Shown here in pieces: positions 15,552 through 22,172 of a stretch of 32,195 bases of DNA. The stretch covers positions 60,381 through 92,575 of the forward strand of contig NZ_BAAAYN010000028.1 of assembly GCF_039536245.1 (NCBI RefSeq). Reading direction: 5' to 3'. Both the position numbers and the translations under genes were made by a program. The stretch's first letter is position 1. Each line of letters begins with the position of its first letter. The stretch is from Cryptosporangium minutisporangium. Its GTDB lineage: Bacteria; Actinomycetota; Actinomycetes; Mycobacteriales; Cryptosporangiaceae. The notes under the pieces are model-generated. The model saw only the letters and a program-made list of their open reading frames with translations, made no database searches and had not been told where the DNA came from.

Positions 15552-15736
15552 CAGATGGATGAGCTACACCAGGCTCCGGCGCGGCGTTCGACAAGATGTT
15601 CCTGGCCGTGATGATCACTCCCCACGAGGGGGCGATCATGATGGCCGAGACCGAGCAGCAGTCCGGTGACAGCCCGCAGGCCAAGGAGTTGGCCGGCAAG
15701 ATCATCGCGGACCAGACCGCGGAGATCGGCAACATA
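15552..15736 (+). pseudogene. Fragment of a DUF305 gene
   Basis: QMDELHQA in one frame (15552-15575) is followed after a one-base shift by GAAFDKMFLAVMITPHEGAI and MMAETEQQSGDSPQAKELAGKIIADQTAEIGNI. This is the DUF305 core, whose usual motif is MIPHHEGAIEMA; here the His pair reads TPH, so one His is gone. The N-terminal half is missing and the frame runs out after 15736. DUF305 proteins are often found with copper-resistance genes. Confidence 0.7.
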
Positions 15737-15774
15737 CGAGGGTGTTGCGGAAGATCCGACCCGACAGAGAGCGG

Positions 15775-15902
15775 GGACACCTGCTCCGGGTGGCCCCCGC
15801 CCGTGAAGGGGTCCCCGGCGAGGTGGGGACCTCTCCGGCAGCCATCTGGGGGCGGCCGGCGTTGTCGACGCAGACGAATAGGACGCTGGGATTCTCGGAC
15901 AT
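15775..15902 (-). pseudogene. Fragment of an ArsC-like low-molecular-weight phosphatase gene
   Basis: After a ribosome site (GAGGAA) and ATG at 15900-15902 the protein begins MSENPSVLFVCVDNAGRPQMAAG, the P-loop start of thioredoxin-type arsenate reductases (usual form VCVHNAGRSQMAAG). The C-x5-R core survives, with His to Asp and Ser to Pro changes. Beyond it the frame no longer matches; a possible LAGD segment lies in another frame, and the remainder is absent. Confidence 0.65.
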
Positions 15903-15996
15903 CGTTGAGTTCCTCGGTTGGTGGGTCAGGCGGCGGCATGATCGAGGCGTGCGGCGGCCATCTCGGAGCGCCATCAGGCCAAGAGCGAGTCGGCGG

Positions 15997-16330
15997 TCAC
16001 TGAGCATCCGCGAGCCGGCCGACGCGCTCGGCGATCTACTGGAAGGCGGCTTCGAAGGGCTTCGTCGGTGTCGGCGGGCGCGGATCGAGGATCGAGGATC
16101 GACCAGTACAGCCCGTGCTGTGCGTCGGTGAATTATTCATGGGCGTTGTCGCAGACGGCCGACGAGCAGGTCGCTCGTCCGGACAACGTCAGCCAGGTGC
16201 GCCATGGCGGTCGCGTCTGCTCAAGTACGCGTAAGTGGTGAGCGAGGAGGTTGGTGGGGACGCCGAGTTGGGCGCCAGTTGTCCCGGTGAGGCGTTGCTC
16301 AGGGCGAGTCGGTCGGCGATGGTCAGGCAT
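15997..16330 (-). pseudogene. Decayed ArsR-ArsC fusion gene
   Basis: Leftward from 16330, pieces of an ArsR DNA-binding domain occur in two frames: ADRLALSNASPGQL, then AQLGVPTNLLAHHLRVLEQ. The middle of the expected phosphatase domain, including its catalytic loop, is absent. Then LADVVRTSDLLV and VCDNAHE appear in different frames, followed by LYWSILDP and EAAFQ*IAERVGRLADAQ, ending at TGA 15997-15999. These match the C-terminus of actinobacterial ArsR-ArsC fusions (VCDNAHE, LHWSVPDP, AERVDRL). At least one deletion, several shifts and internal stops show it is dead. Confidence 0.65.
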
Positions 16331-16641
16331 ACGGGCTCGCCGTGCATGGCTTCCCGGCGCCGGACGTCGTCGGGGACTGGCTACCGGCTACCCGCTCAAT
16401 GTGCATGCCTCAAGGCCCGCAACCCCTCGCCACCGACGGGCGCCGGTTGTCCACCCAACAGCCAGCAGGGGACGACCGTTCGGTCATCGGCCCACGCCAT
16501 GGAGGTTGGACGCGTCCTCTGTTGGGTCGGCGGTTGGCCTGCGTTGGTCATGAGGCGCAGCTCGGGTACCGCACAGACGACGTCTGTTGGGCAGTTAGTC
16601 GGGTGCGAACACGGCCAGCCGGGCACGGAGCCACCCGCTCA
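16331..16641. other. Intergenic stretch without recognisable gene
   Basis: About 310 nt between the decayed ars locus and the methyltransferase-like gene. An open frame crosses it, but its translation has no recognisable motif. No repeat or strong hairpin was noticed. Confidence 0.4.
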
Positions 16642-17361
16642 ATGCCCCCTCGTTCGAAACATCAGCTCGGCGTATCACCGGGACACCGGCATGTCCCGAC
16701 GCAGGCTACGAGTCGGACCGATGACGACGCATCGCGCGTCGCCACCGTTCCGATCGCGGTGTGGCGACTCGACCACCGCGACACGGATGCCCCAGCGACC
16801 CCAGCAGACGCCGGGTTCGCGTCGCGACTCGCCCAGCAGTTGGTGAAGATCTACACCCGACCCAACGAAACTGTCGTCGATTTCGACCACGACCCATACC
16901 TGCGCGGCGCCGCGGCAGCCACGCAGCGCACCTACCTCTCACCCACCGACGCCGCCGACCTCAACGATCTCGCCCCCCGATGCCCGCCGATCAGTCTGGT
17001 CACCCTCGGCTGGCCGCGCGATACCGGCGCGGAGAACATCGATGAACTACTTTGCGCCTGTCGGTTGATTCTCGCCATGGAATGCTGCGTCATTGCCTTC
17101 ATCCGGCCCGCGCGGGACGCGCGGCCACCCAGTTTCGCCGAATGCGAGCAGGCTCTCCACACCGCCGCCGAGAGGGCAGGGCTCGCCCAGGTGCTGCAGA
17201 TCGTGGCACTCAGCGCACCCGGCGAAGGCGACCGCTTCAGTTATTACTCCAGCGCCGCGGACGCCGAGCACCTCACCAACGACCGCACCGCAGCTGCGGA
17301 TCGACGAGCGTTTCACATCGACTTACTCGTCTACAGCCCGAAGACGAGTCGCCGTGGCTGA
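16642..17361 (+). CDS. Degenerate DNA-methyltransferase-like protein of a mobile element
   Basis: The 239-residue product has the outline of a DNA methyltransferase of the N4/N6-amino type: FASRLAQQLVKIYTRPNETVVDFDHDPYLRGAAAATQRTY resembles the segment before and at motif I (normally LVKLFTRPGDTVLDPFxGSGTT), but the glycine-rich SAM loop has become DFDHDPYLRGA. Later PISLVTLGWPR, a helix with LLCACRLILAMECCVIAFI, and HIDLLVYSP look like core strands of the same fold. I infer a protein that kept the fold and lost SAM binding. The ATG at 16642 is tentative (GGAG about 11 nt upstream). It overlaps the next gene by 8 nt and lies upstream of a serine recombinase. Confidence 0.6.
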   Translation: MPPRSKHQLGVSPGHRHVPTQATSRTDDDASRVATVPIAVWRLDHRDTDAPATPADAGFASRLAQQLVKIYTRPNETVVDFDHDPYLRGAAAATQRTYLSPTDAADLNDLAPRCPPISLVTLGWPRDTGAENIDELLCACRLILAMECCVIAFIRPARDARPPSFAECEQALHTAAERAGLAQVLQIVALSAPGEGDRFSYYSSAADAEHLTNDRTAAADRRAFHIDLLVYSPKTSRRG

Positions 17362-17707
17362 CCCTGACTCACCTCGGGACTACCGCGACTCACTACATGC
17401 ACAGGAACCGCGCGCCGTGAGCCGCCGCGACCAGGACAGAGTCGCAGAGACCCTAGGGCCAAGCCCGTTGCGTCCCCGCTCTGAGGCGAGCTACAGTCCC
17501 CGCTCGCCCCGCTCGCCCGCGGACGCGGCAACCCCGTCAGCACCCAGCAGGAACCGCGCGCTGGCCCTCATGCTGACCGCCCCAGACGTCGTTCCCCTCA
17601 CCAGCAAACAGCACCGACAGGCCGTGAATATTCTCGCCGCGATGATCGTCGATTGGGCCCATCGCGAGACCGATCGGCCGCGGAATACGACACCGCAGCA
17701 TCCCTAA
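17354..17707 (+). CDS. Small conserved-looking protein upstream of the recombinase
   Basis: This 117-residue product starts at GTG 17354, 8 nt inside the previous gene. Its first 65 residues are Ser/Pro/Arg-rich and look disordered. The last part, RALALMLTAPDVVPLTSKQHRQAVNILAAMIVDWAHRE, looks like a compact helical domain. From memory, similar C-terminal motifs occur in small proteins next to actinobacterial integrases; no function is known to me. Operon position suggests a role linked to the integrated element. Confidence 0.6.
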   Translation: MADPDSPRDYRDSLHAQEPRAVSRRDQDRVAETLGPSPLRPRSEASYSPRSPRSPADAATPSAPSRNRALALMLTAPDVVPLTSKQHRQAVNILAAMIVDWAHRETDRPRNTTPQHP

Positions 17708-17719
17708 CCTGTCCGCATG

Positions 17720-17752
17720 CCGGGCCGCCGGAAGCATCGACCGGCGGCCCGG
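17720..17752 (+). terminator. Hairpin between the 117-aa gene and the recombinase
   Basis: CCGGGCCGCCGG (17720-17731) and CCGGCGGCCCGG (17741-17752) form a 12-bp perfect stem with a 9-nt loop. It begins 12 nt after the upstream stop and ends 15 nt before the GGAGG ribosome site of the recombinase, so it can act as a terminator or attenuator that limits recombinase expression. Confidence 0.6.
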
Positions 17753-17776
17753 CCACTCCGCCTGCCTGGAGGCCCG

Positions 17777-19492
17777 ATGGCACGCCGACTCCGCACCGGC
17801 CGGGCGCCCGTCCCCCGGGCGCCAATCCCCCCGACGACCTACCTCCGGATCGCCACCTACACCCGGCGTTCCACCGACGAGGAGAACCAGCCCTTCACCC
17901 TTGGCGCCCAGGACACCAAACTCGACGCCTACGCCGCCTCACAAGAGGGCTGGAGCATCGTCGCCAAGTTCTCCGACGACGCCTCCGGCGCCACCTTGGA
18001 CCGGCCCGACCTCGAACGCATGATTGCCGCGGCAAAAGCCGGCAAGTTCGACGTCCTGCTCGTCTACCGCGTGGACCGTTTCAGCCGCCGCATCCGCGAC
18101 CTCGTCTGGTTGCTCGACGAACTCGACCAGGCCGGCGTGAGTTTCCGCTCGGCGACCGAACCGTTCGATACCTCCACACCCGCCGGGCGGATGCTCGTGC
18201 AGATGCTCGGCGTCTTCGCGGAATTCGAACGGGAAATGATCATCGACCGCGTCATCAATGGCATGGAGAGCAAGGCCCGCAAGGGCCAGTGGACCCTCAG
18301 CGTGCCGCCCGAAGGCTACGAAGTCGACGCCGGAACCCAGCACCTCAACCCGCTCGCGCGCGAGGTACCGACCATTCAGACGATCTTCGACCTCTACACC
18401 GTGCGCCGCCTGGGCGCCCGCTCCATCGCTAAGGAAGTCAACCAGCGGGGCCTACGCCGCCGCAGCGGCCGACCCTGGAGCCATAAGACGGTGATTGACG
18501 TGCTCACCAACCCCGCCTACATCGGTGCAGTCGCCTTCCGCGACATTTACGCACCAGACTCTCACCCCGCGCTGATCAGCTCAGACACGTTCGCCCTCGC
18601 CCAGGAAATCCTCACAGAACGCGGCGAGCACCCAGCCAAGTCCGCCGGCGCCGCCTCTGACTACTACCTCACCGGAAAAATCTGCTGCCCGCGCTGCGGA
18701 AAGACCTACCTCGGCACCTCCGCAACCGGGAAACGACACCGCTACCACTACTACACCTGCTTCACCCGAAACCGGTACGGCACCGACCACTGCGACGCCC
18801 CACGCCTGCAAGCCGACGTCCTGGACGACGCGGTCCTACGTGCCGTCGGTGACTTCTACAGCGACAACACCGACCTCATCCTTGAGTCCATCACCGCCGC
18901 ACAGACCCGGCACCGCGCAGCCACCGCCGACGCAGAGGCAGAACTCAACACCGTCAGCGCCCAGCTCGCGCAGAAGCAGGTCGTCATCGACCGCTACTTC
19001 ACCGACTACGAAGACGGACGGATCGACCGCGGGCTCCTCGAAACGCGCATCGAGAAGCTCTCCACCGAACTAACCCAGCTCCGACGCCGCCGCGACCAGC
19101 TCCAACTCCTCATCGACACCGCACCGGAAGCCATCACCCAAGACCAGCTGGACGCCATCGCCGACGACGTCAACCAGGTCATCCACGACGGCGACCACCC
19201 ACAGCGCAAGGAGCTCTGCAATCTACTCGTCGACGAGATCAAGATCGATCTGACGGCAGAGACCGCCACGCCGGTGTTCCGCGTCAATCTCGACCCGGCC
19301 GCCACCAAGAAAGCAGCAAGCGCTCCGACCAGTCATCTGATCGGAGCGCCTAACCGCAGCTCGCGGGGTGTTCGCGAGCGTGGACCTCTGGTGGAGCTGA
19401 GGGGACTCGAACCCCTGACCCCCACACTGCCAGTGTGGTGCGCTACCAGCTGCGCCACAGCCCCGTCCGGTCCGTTCCGAACCGACTGCTGA
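17777..19492 (+). CDS. Large serine recombinase (site-specific integrase)
   Basis: This 571-residue integrase has the resolvase catalytic domain first (YTRRSTDEEN with nucleophile Ser32; RVDRFSRR; AEFEREMIIDRV), then the recombinase domain (LGARSIAKEVNQRGLRRRSGRPWSHKTVIDVLTNPAYIG), a zinc ribbon (CCPRCGKTYLG ... YTCFTRNRYGTDHC) and a long coiled coil (about residues 390-460). ATG 17777 has GGAGG 4 nt upstream and follows a hairpin; ATG 17717 has no ribosome site and would put the hairpin in the coding region. The last ~35 codons read antisense through the tRNA-Ala gene (VELRGLEPLTPTLPVWCATS), which suggests that integration at the tRNA replaced the original C-terminus. The recombinase marks the right end of an element lying to the left. 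Confidence 0.93.
   Translation: MARRLRTGRAPVPRAPIPPTTYLRIATYTRRSTDEENQPFTLGAQDTKLDAYAASQEGWSIVAKFSDDASGATLDRPDLERMIAAAKAGKFDVLLVYRVDRFSRRIRDLVWLLDELDQAGVSFRSATEPFDTSTPAGRMLVQMLGVFAEFEREMIIDRVINGMESKARKGQWTLSVPPEGYEVDAGTQHLNPLAREVPTIQTIFDLYTVRRLGARSIAKEVNQRGLRRRSGRPWSHKTVIDVLTNPAYIGAVAFRDIYAPDSHPALISSDTFALAQEILTERGEHPAKSAGAASDYYLTGKICCPRCGKTYLGTSATGKRHRYHYYTCFTRNRYGTDHCDAPRLQADVLDDAVLRAVGDFYSDNTDLILESITAAQTRHRAATADAEAELNTVSAQLAQKQVVIDRYFTDYEDGRIDRGLLETRIEKLSTELTQLRRRRDQLQLLIDTAPEAITQDQLDAIADDVNQVIHDGDHPQRKELCNLLVDEIKIDLTAETATPVFRVNLDPAATKKAASAPTSHLIGAPNRSSRGVRERGPLVELRGLEPLTPTLPVWCATSCATAPSGPFRTDC
19320..19349. terminator. Hairpin at the recombinase/tRNA-Ala junction
   Basis: GCGCTCCGA and TCGGAGCGC form a 9-bp stem that continues, after one C/A mismatch, with CAG/CTG around a TCAT loop. 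On the minus strand it follows the tRNA-Ala by 39 nt and is succeeded by a T-rich TTGCTGCTTTCTTG, so it can terminate the tRNA transcript. It also lies within the 3' end of the recombinase frame. Confidence 0.55.
19389..19464 (-). tRNA. tRNA-Ala (GGC)
   Basis: A canonical 73-nt cloverleaf (19392-19464) with an encoded CCA (19389-19391). The acceptor stem is GGGGCTG/CAGCTCC (one G-U pair), the D arm GCGC/GCGC, the anticodon arm CCACA-CTGGCAG-TGTGG with anticodon GGC, and the T arm AGGGG-TTCGAGT-CCCCT. Its 3' end faces the serine recombinase gene, so it is the probable attachment site of the element to the left. A -10-like TACTAT lies at 19493-19498 on the minus strand. Confidence 0.97.
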
Positions 19493-19556
19493 ATAGTACA
19501 CACTCCGACGGGTGCCCCACGCACGGCCCCTCCGGCGCCCCAGGACGCCCGGCGAC

Positions 19557-20126
19557 TCAGTTCAGCTGCGGATCCGCCGGATAGAACGCCAACGCGGCCA
19601 GCATTCCGCCCTGCCGCCGCAGCACCATCGACCAGAGGTCCTCCGGCTGCGGCACGAATGCGTCCCCCGGCAGCGCGTCCAGGACCAACCAGGCGCCCTG
19701 GGCGATCTCCGACTCCAGCTGATCGGCGTCCCAGCCGGCGTATCCGGCGAACACCCGTAGCCGGTCCAGCGACCCGTTGAACGTTTCGGGGCTGGTGGAG
19801 AGATCCACGGTCCCGACGACCCCTTCGACGCGGCTGAACCCGTCCGGCGAGCTACCGGGGCGGACGCGGGCCAGGCAGATCGCCGCTTCGGGCTGAACCG
19901 GACCACCCTCGAAGACCACCTGCGGCTGCGCCGCGAAGTCCTGCCACCCGTCGAGCACGTCCTCGACCTGGACCTCCGTGGCACGGTTGAGGACGACGCC
20001 GAGCGCACCACTGGGCTCGTGCGCGATCAGGAGCACGACCGAGCGCTCGAAGTTGGGATCCTTCAACGAAGGTGAGGCGACCAGGAGGCGCCCCGTCAGG
20101 TCTTCCGCCGGCATGCCGCTGATCAT
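19557..20126 (-). CDS. YqgE/AlgH family protein (DUF179)
   Basis: The 189 residues match the YqgE/AlgH family from end to end: LTGRLLVASPSLKDPNFERSVVLLIAHEPSGALGVVLNR, FEGGPVQPEAAICLARV, and RVFAGYAGWDADQLESEIAQGAWLVLDA. Function of the family is not well established; in some bacteria it affects regulation or cell-surface traits. Start ATG 20126 (MISGMPAEDL) or the second ATG, 4 codons later, are both possible. It is the first gene right of the tRNA-Ala and looks like core chromosome. Confidence 0.9.
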   Translation of the reverse strand: MISGMPAEDLTGRLLVASPSLKDPNFERSVVLLIAHEPSGALGVVLNRATEVQVEDVLDGWQDFAAQPQVVFEGGPVQPEAAICLARVRPGSSPDGFSRVEGVVGTVDLSTSPETFNGSLDRLRVFAGYAGWDADQLESEIAQGAWLVLDALPGDAFVPQPEDLWSMVLRRQGGMLAALAFYPADPQLN

Positions 20127-20257
20127 GCCGAACCACCCCCGCCATCGTTTGCGCTAGTCGCCCAGTAGCGCCCGACGGAGCATGTCATTTCGCGCGCCTG
20201 CGCGCGAGCATGTCGTCACACACGTGACCAGTGCTAGCCGCCCTGGAGACAGCAAAA

Positions 20258-20283
20258 CGCCGGTCCCCCGAAGGGGACCGGCG
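20258..20283 (-). terminator. Intrinsic terminator of the csbD-like gene
   Basis: On the minus strand CGCCGGTCCCC-TTCG-GGGGACCGGCG forms an 11-bp perfect stem with a UUCG tetraloop followed by TTTT. It lies 12 nt after the csbD-like stop. Confidence 0.88.
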
Positions 20284-20294
20284 ACGCTATGTGA

Positions 20295-20489
20295 CTACTT
20301 CTTGAAGATGTCCTTCACGCTCTTCGCGGCATCCTTCAGATGCTCGCCGGCCTGCTTCGCCTTCGACTCGGACCTGTCGGCTTTACCTTCTGCCTGCAGA
20401 CTCTCGTCGCCGGTCGCACCGCCCCAGCGCTCCTTCGCAGTGCCCTTCAACTCCTGGGCCTTGTTCTCGGCCTTGTCGTCGAAGCTCAT
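20295..20489 (-). CDS. CsbD-like stress protein
   Basis: A 64-residue hydrophilic, helical protein (MSFDDKAENKAQELKGTAKERWGG...) matching the CsbD family, general-stress proteins of unknown mechanism that are often under alternative sigma factors. GGAAGGGAG precedes the ATG, and a classic terminator follows. It is a single-gene unit between yqgE and the divergent phosphorylase gene. Confidence 0.9.
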   Translation of the reverse strand: MSFDDKAENKAQELKGTAKERWGGATGDESLQAEGKADRSESKAKQAGEHLKDAAKSVKDIFKK

Positions 20490-20556
20490 CTCGGACTCCC
20501 TTCCGATGACTAGTTGTTACCTACCCCGCGTGCGCCGGGCTACACATCGGGCCCCG

Positions 20557-20562
20557 TAAGGT
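20557..20562 (+). promoter_or_regulatory. -10 element of the phosphorylase gene (leaderless type)
   Basis: TAAGGT ends 7 nt before the ATG at 20570 and there is no ribosome site, so transcription probably begins at the start codon. Confidence 0.45.
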
Positions 20563-20569
20563 CAGCCAC

Positions 20570-21376
20570 ATGACGACTGCGCGGCCGGACGTCGCCGTGA
20601 TCGGAGGCTCCGGCCTCTACGCACTGCTGGACGACGTCGACGAAGTGAGTGTCGAGACGCCCTACGGCGCCCCCAGCGACCCGATCACGATCGGCACGAT
20701 CGACGGCCGCACCGTCGCGTTCCTGCCCCGCCACGGACGCGACCACCGCTTCCCGCCGCACCGGATCCCCTACCGGGCCAACATCTGGGCGCTCCGATCG
20801 CTGGGCGTACGGCAGATCCTCGCGCCGTGTGCGGTGGGCGGGCTCCGGCCGGAACTCGGGCCCGGCACGTTCGTGGTGCCCGACCAGCTGATCGACCGCA
20901 CCTCCGGGCGCGCCCAGACGTTCCACGACGTCGGCGCGGTGCACGTCTCGTTCGCCGACCCGTACTGCGCGGACGGACGCGCGATGGTGCTGGCCACCGC
21001 GTCGGCGAGCGACCTCACGCCGGTCGACGGCGGCACGATGGTGGTGGTCGAAGGTCCCCGGTTCAGCACCCGCGCCGAGTCCCGCTGGTTCAGCGCGCAG
21101 GGCTGGTCGGTGGTGAACATGACCGGCCACCCGGAGGCGGTGCTGGCCCGTGAGTTGGCCGTCTGCTACACGGCGGTGGCCCTGGTCACGGATCTGGACG
21201 CCGGGGTAGACGCCGGCGAGGAGGTCACCCAGGAGGAGGTGTTCCGCGTGTTCGCCGAGAACACCGATCGCATGCGGACGCTGATCCTGCGCACGGCCGC
21301 GGCGCTGCCCACCGAGCGGAAATGCGCGTGCGCCCGCGCCCTCGACGGCATCGACATCGCCTTCGAGTTGCCGTAG
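20570..21376 (+). CDS. mtnP: S-methyl-5'-thioadenosine / purine nucleoside phosphorylase
   Basis: This 268-residue enzyme is of the trimeric nucleoside phosphorylase family: VAVIGGSGLYALLDD (phosphate-binding start), FLPRHGRDHRFPPHRIPYRANIWALRSLG, VVVEGPRFSTRAESRWF, and NMTGHPEAVLARELAVCYTAVALVTDLDAG. It would cleave MTA (or a purine nucleoside) with phosphate to yield the base and (methylthio)ribose-1-phosphate, feeding methionine and purine salvage. The usual MTAP DxD region reads DLDAG, so substrate specificity may differ from classic MTAP; both names are used for actinobacterial members. It seems to be a single-gene unit with a leaderless promoter, followed closely by the tRNA-like gene on the other strand. 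Confidence 0.88.
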   Translation: MTTARPDVAVIGGSGLYALLDDVDEVSVETPYGAPSDPITIGTIDGRTVAFLPRHGRDHRFPPHRIPYRANIWALRSLGVRQILAPCAVGGLRPELGPGTFVVPDQLIDRTSGRAQTFHDVGAVHVSFADPYCADGRAMVLATASASDLTPVDGGTMVVVEGPRFSTRAESRWFSAQGWSVVNMTGHPEAVLARELAVCYTAVALVTDLDAGVDAGEEVTQEEVFRVFAENTDRMRTLILRTAAALPTERKCACARALDGIDIAFELP

Positions 21377-21382
21377 ACGGAT

Positions 21383-21458
21383 TGGACTCGCTGGCCGGAG
21401 TCGAACCGGCGTCTCCTTCGAGGTACTCCAAGGGCTCTGTCCACTGAGCTACAGCGAG
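21383..21458 (-). tRNA. tRNA-like gene with non-canonical anticodon arm
   Basis: A 73-nt cloverleaf (21386-21458) plus encoded CCA (21383-21385). The acceptor CTCGCTG/CAGCGAG is perfect, as are the D arm GCTC/GAGC and the T arm GCCGG-TTCGACT-CCGGC. The anticodon arm is odd: in standard register (CTTGG-AGTACCT-CGAAG) it has a G/G mismatch, a G at position 33 where U is nearly universal, and a nominal anticodon UAC. The same stretch folds better as CCTTgGAG-TAC-CTCgAAGG, with a 3-nt loop. It begins with C1 and has U73. This may be a pseudo-tRNA, a specialised tRNA or a tRNA mimic; amino-acid identity is not assigned. Confidence 0.7.
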
Positions 21459-21534
21459 AGGTTCGATCAGTGTCTCGCATTCAGTGCGTTCTGTACGCAC
21501 TCTGCGTGTAACCGATCGTTCGAGATCCGCGACG

Positions 21535-22050
21535 CTACACCGGATCGACCGGGCCGGGAGGACGGGCGGTCTCGAAGTCGGTGATGAAGCGGCTGAGCAG
21601 CCCCACCAGTTGGTGGACGTCCTCGGCCGGCCAGTTGCGAAGGACCGCGGCGAGATGGTCGTCGCGGCGCCGCCGGAGGACGTCGATGACCTCACGCCCG
21701 GCGGCCGTCGGCGCCAGGACGCAGGCCCGGCCGTCCGCAGGGTCGGGCTGACGCTCGACCAACCCGCGGTCGACGAGCTGGGCGACCTGCCGGCTCACCG
21801 TCGACGGGTCGGCGTGGACGGCCTCGGCGAGCGCGCCGGCTCGCTGAGGACGCTCGGCGAGCTGAAAGAGCAGGCCGTACGCGGCGGTGGCGGCTTCCCC
21901 GACGCTGACCGTCTGCTGGGCTTTGTACCGCACCATCGCGCGGCCGAACCGGGCGAGCTGACGCCCCAACTCAGTGACCATCGAGTCGGAGCGCGGCGCG
22001 GGGACGGGGGACGGCTGCGCCGCCGCGACGGCGGCGCTGGAGTCAGCCAT
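21535..22050 (-). CDS. MarR-family transcriptional regulator
   Basis: The 171 residues carry a MarR winged helix: LFQLAERPQRAGALAEAVHADPSTVSRQVAQLVDRGLVERQPDPADGRACVLAPTAAG. ATG 22050 (MADSSAAVAAA) was chosen; the frame continues upstream only into the tmRNA terminator. GAGGAG lies about 14 nt before it, farther than usual. A TACA-AC-TGTA palindrome at 22087-22096 may be its operator. No transporter or enzyme is linked in an operon, so its target is unclear. Confidence 0.85.
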   Translation of the reverse strand: MADSSAAVAAAQPSPVPAPRSDSMVTELGRQLARFGRAMVRYKAQQTVSVGEAATAAYGLLFQLAERPQRAGALAEAVHADPSTVSRQVAQLVDRGLVERQPDPADGRACVLAPTAAGREVIDVLRRRRDDHLAAVLRNWPAEDVHQLVGLLSRFITDFETARPPGPVDPV

Positions 22051-22086
22051 GGCGGAATGTGTCTCCTCGGGCAAAAACTTGCTTGG

Positions 22087-22096
22087 TACAACTGTA
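22087..22096 (-). promoter_or_regulatory. Possible MarR operator upstream of the 21535-22050 gene
   Basis: TACA-AC-TGTA is a short perfect palindrome 36 nt upstream of the ATG, of the TTGTACAA-like type bound by many MarR proteins. It is short, so chance is possible. Confidence 0.4.
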
Positions 22097-22135
22097 GTGG
22101 GACGGAGGAGCGTCCGCCATGGGCTCGGGGTACGC

Positions 22136-22161
22136 AAAAACCCCGGCCGCGAGGGCCGGGG
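22136..22161 (-). terminator. Intrinsic terminator of tmRNA
   Basis: On the minus strand CCCCGGCC-CTCGC-GGCCGGGG is followed by TTTTT (22136-22140). It begins 11 nt after the tmRNA 3' end and separates tmRNA from the marR gene. The plus strand also has a short CTTTTG after the stem. Confidence 0.9.
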
Positions 22162-22172
22162 CTTTTGCAGCG

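Noticed and set aside
1-19390. Second copy of the tRNA-Ala 3' end as the distal attachment site
   Set aside because: I saw no convincing repeat of the T arm and acceptor sequence in the left part; it may lie outside the window, or the core may be only a few bases.
19393-19492. Last ~35 codons of the recombinase as a real domain (VELRGLEPLTPTLPV...)
   Set aside because: The residues are the antisense of the tRNA-Ala gene; such read-through tails are a known product of tRNA-sited integration. The coding frame is reported, but no function is given to this tail.
21166-21480. Reading frames with SSVDRALGVPRRRRRFDSG over the tRNA-like gene
   Set aside because: This peptide pattern comes from translating a tRNA gene; no protein is supported.
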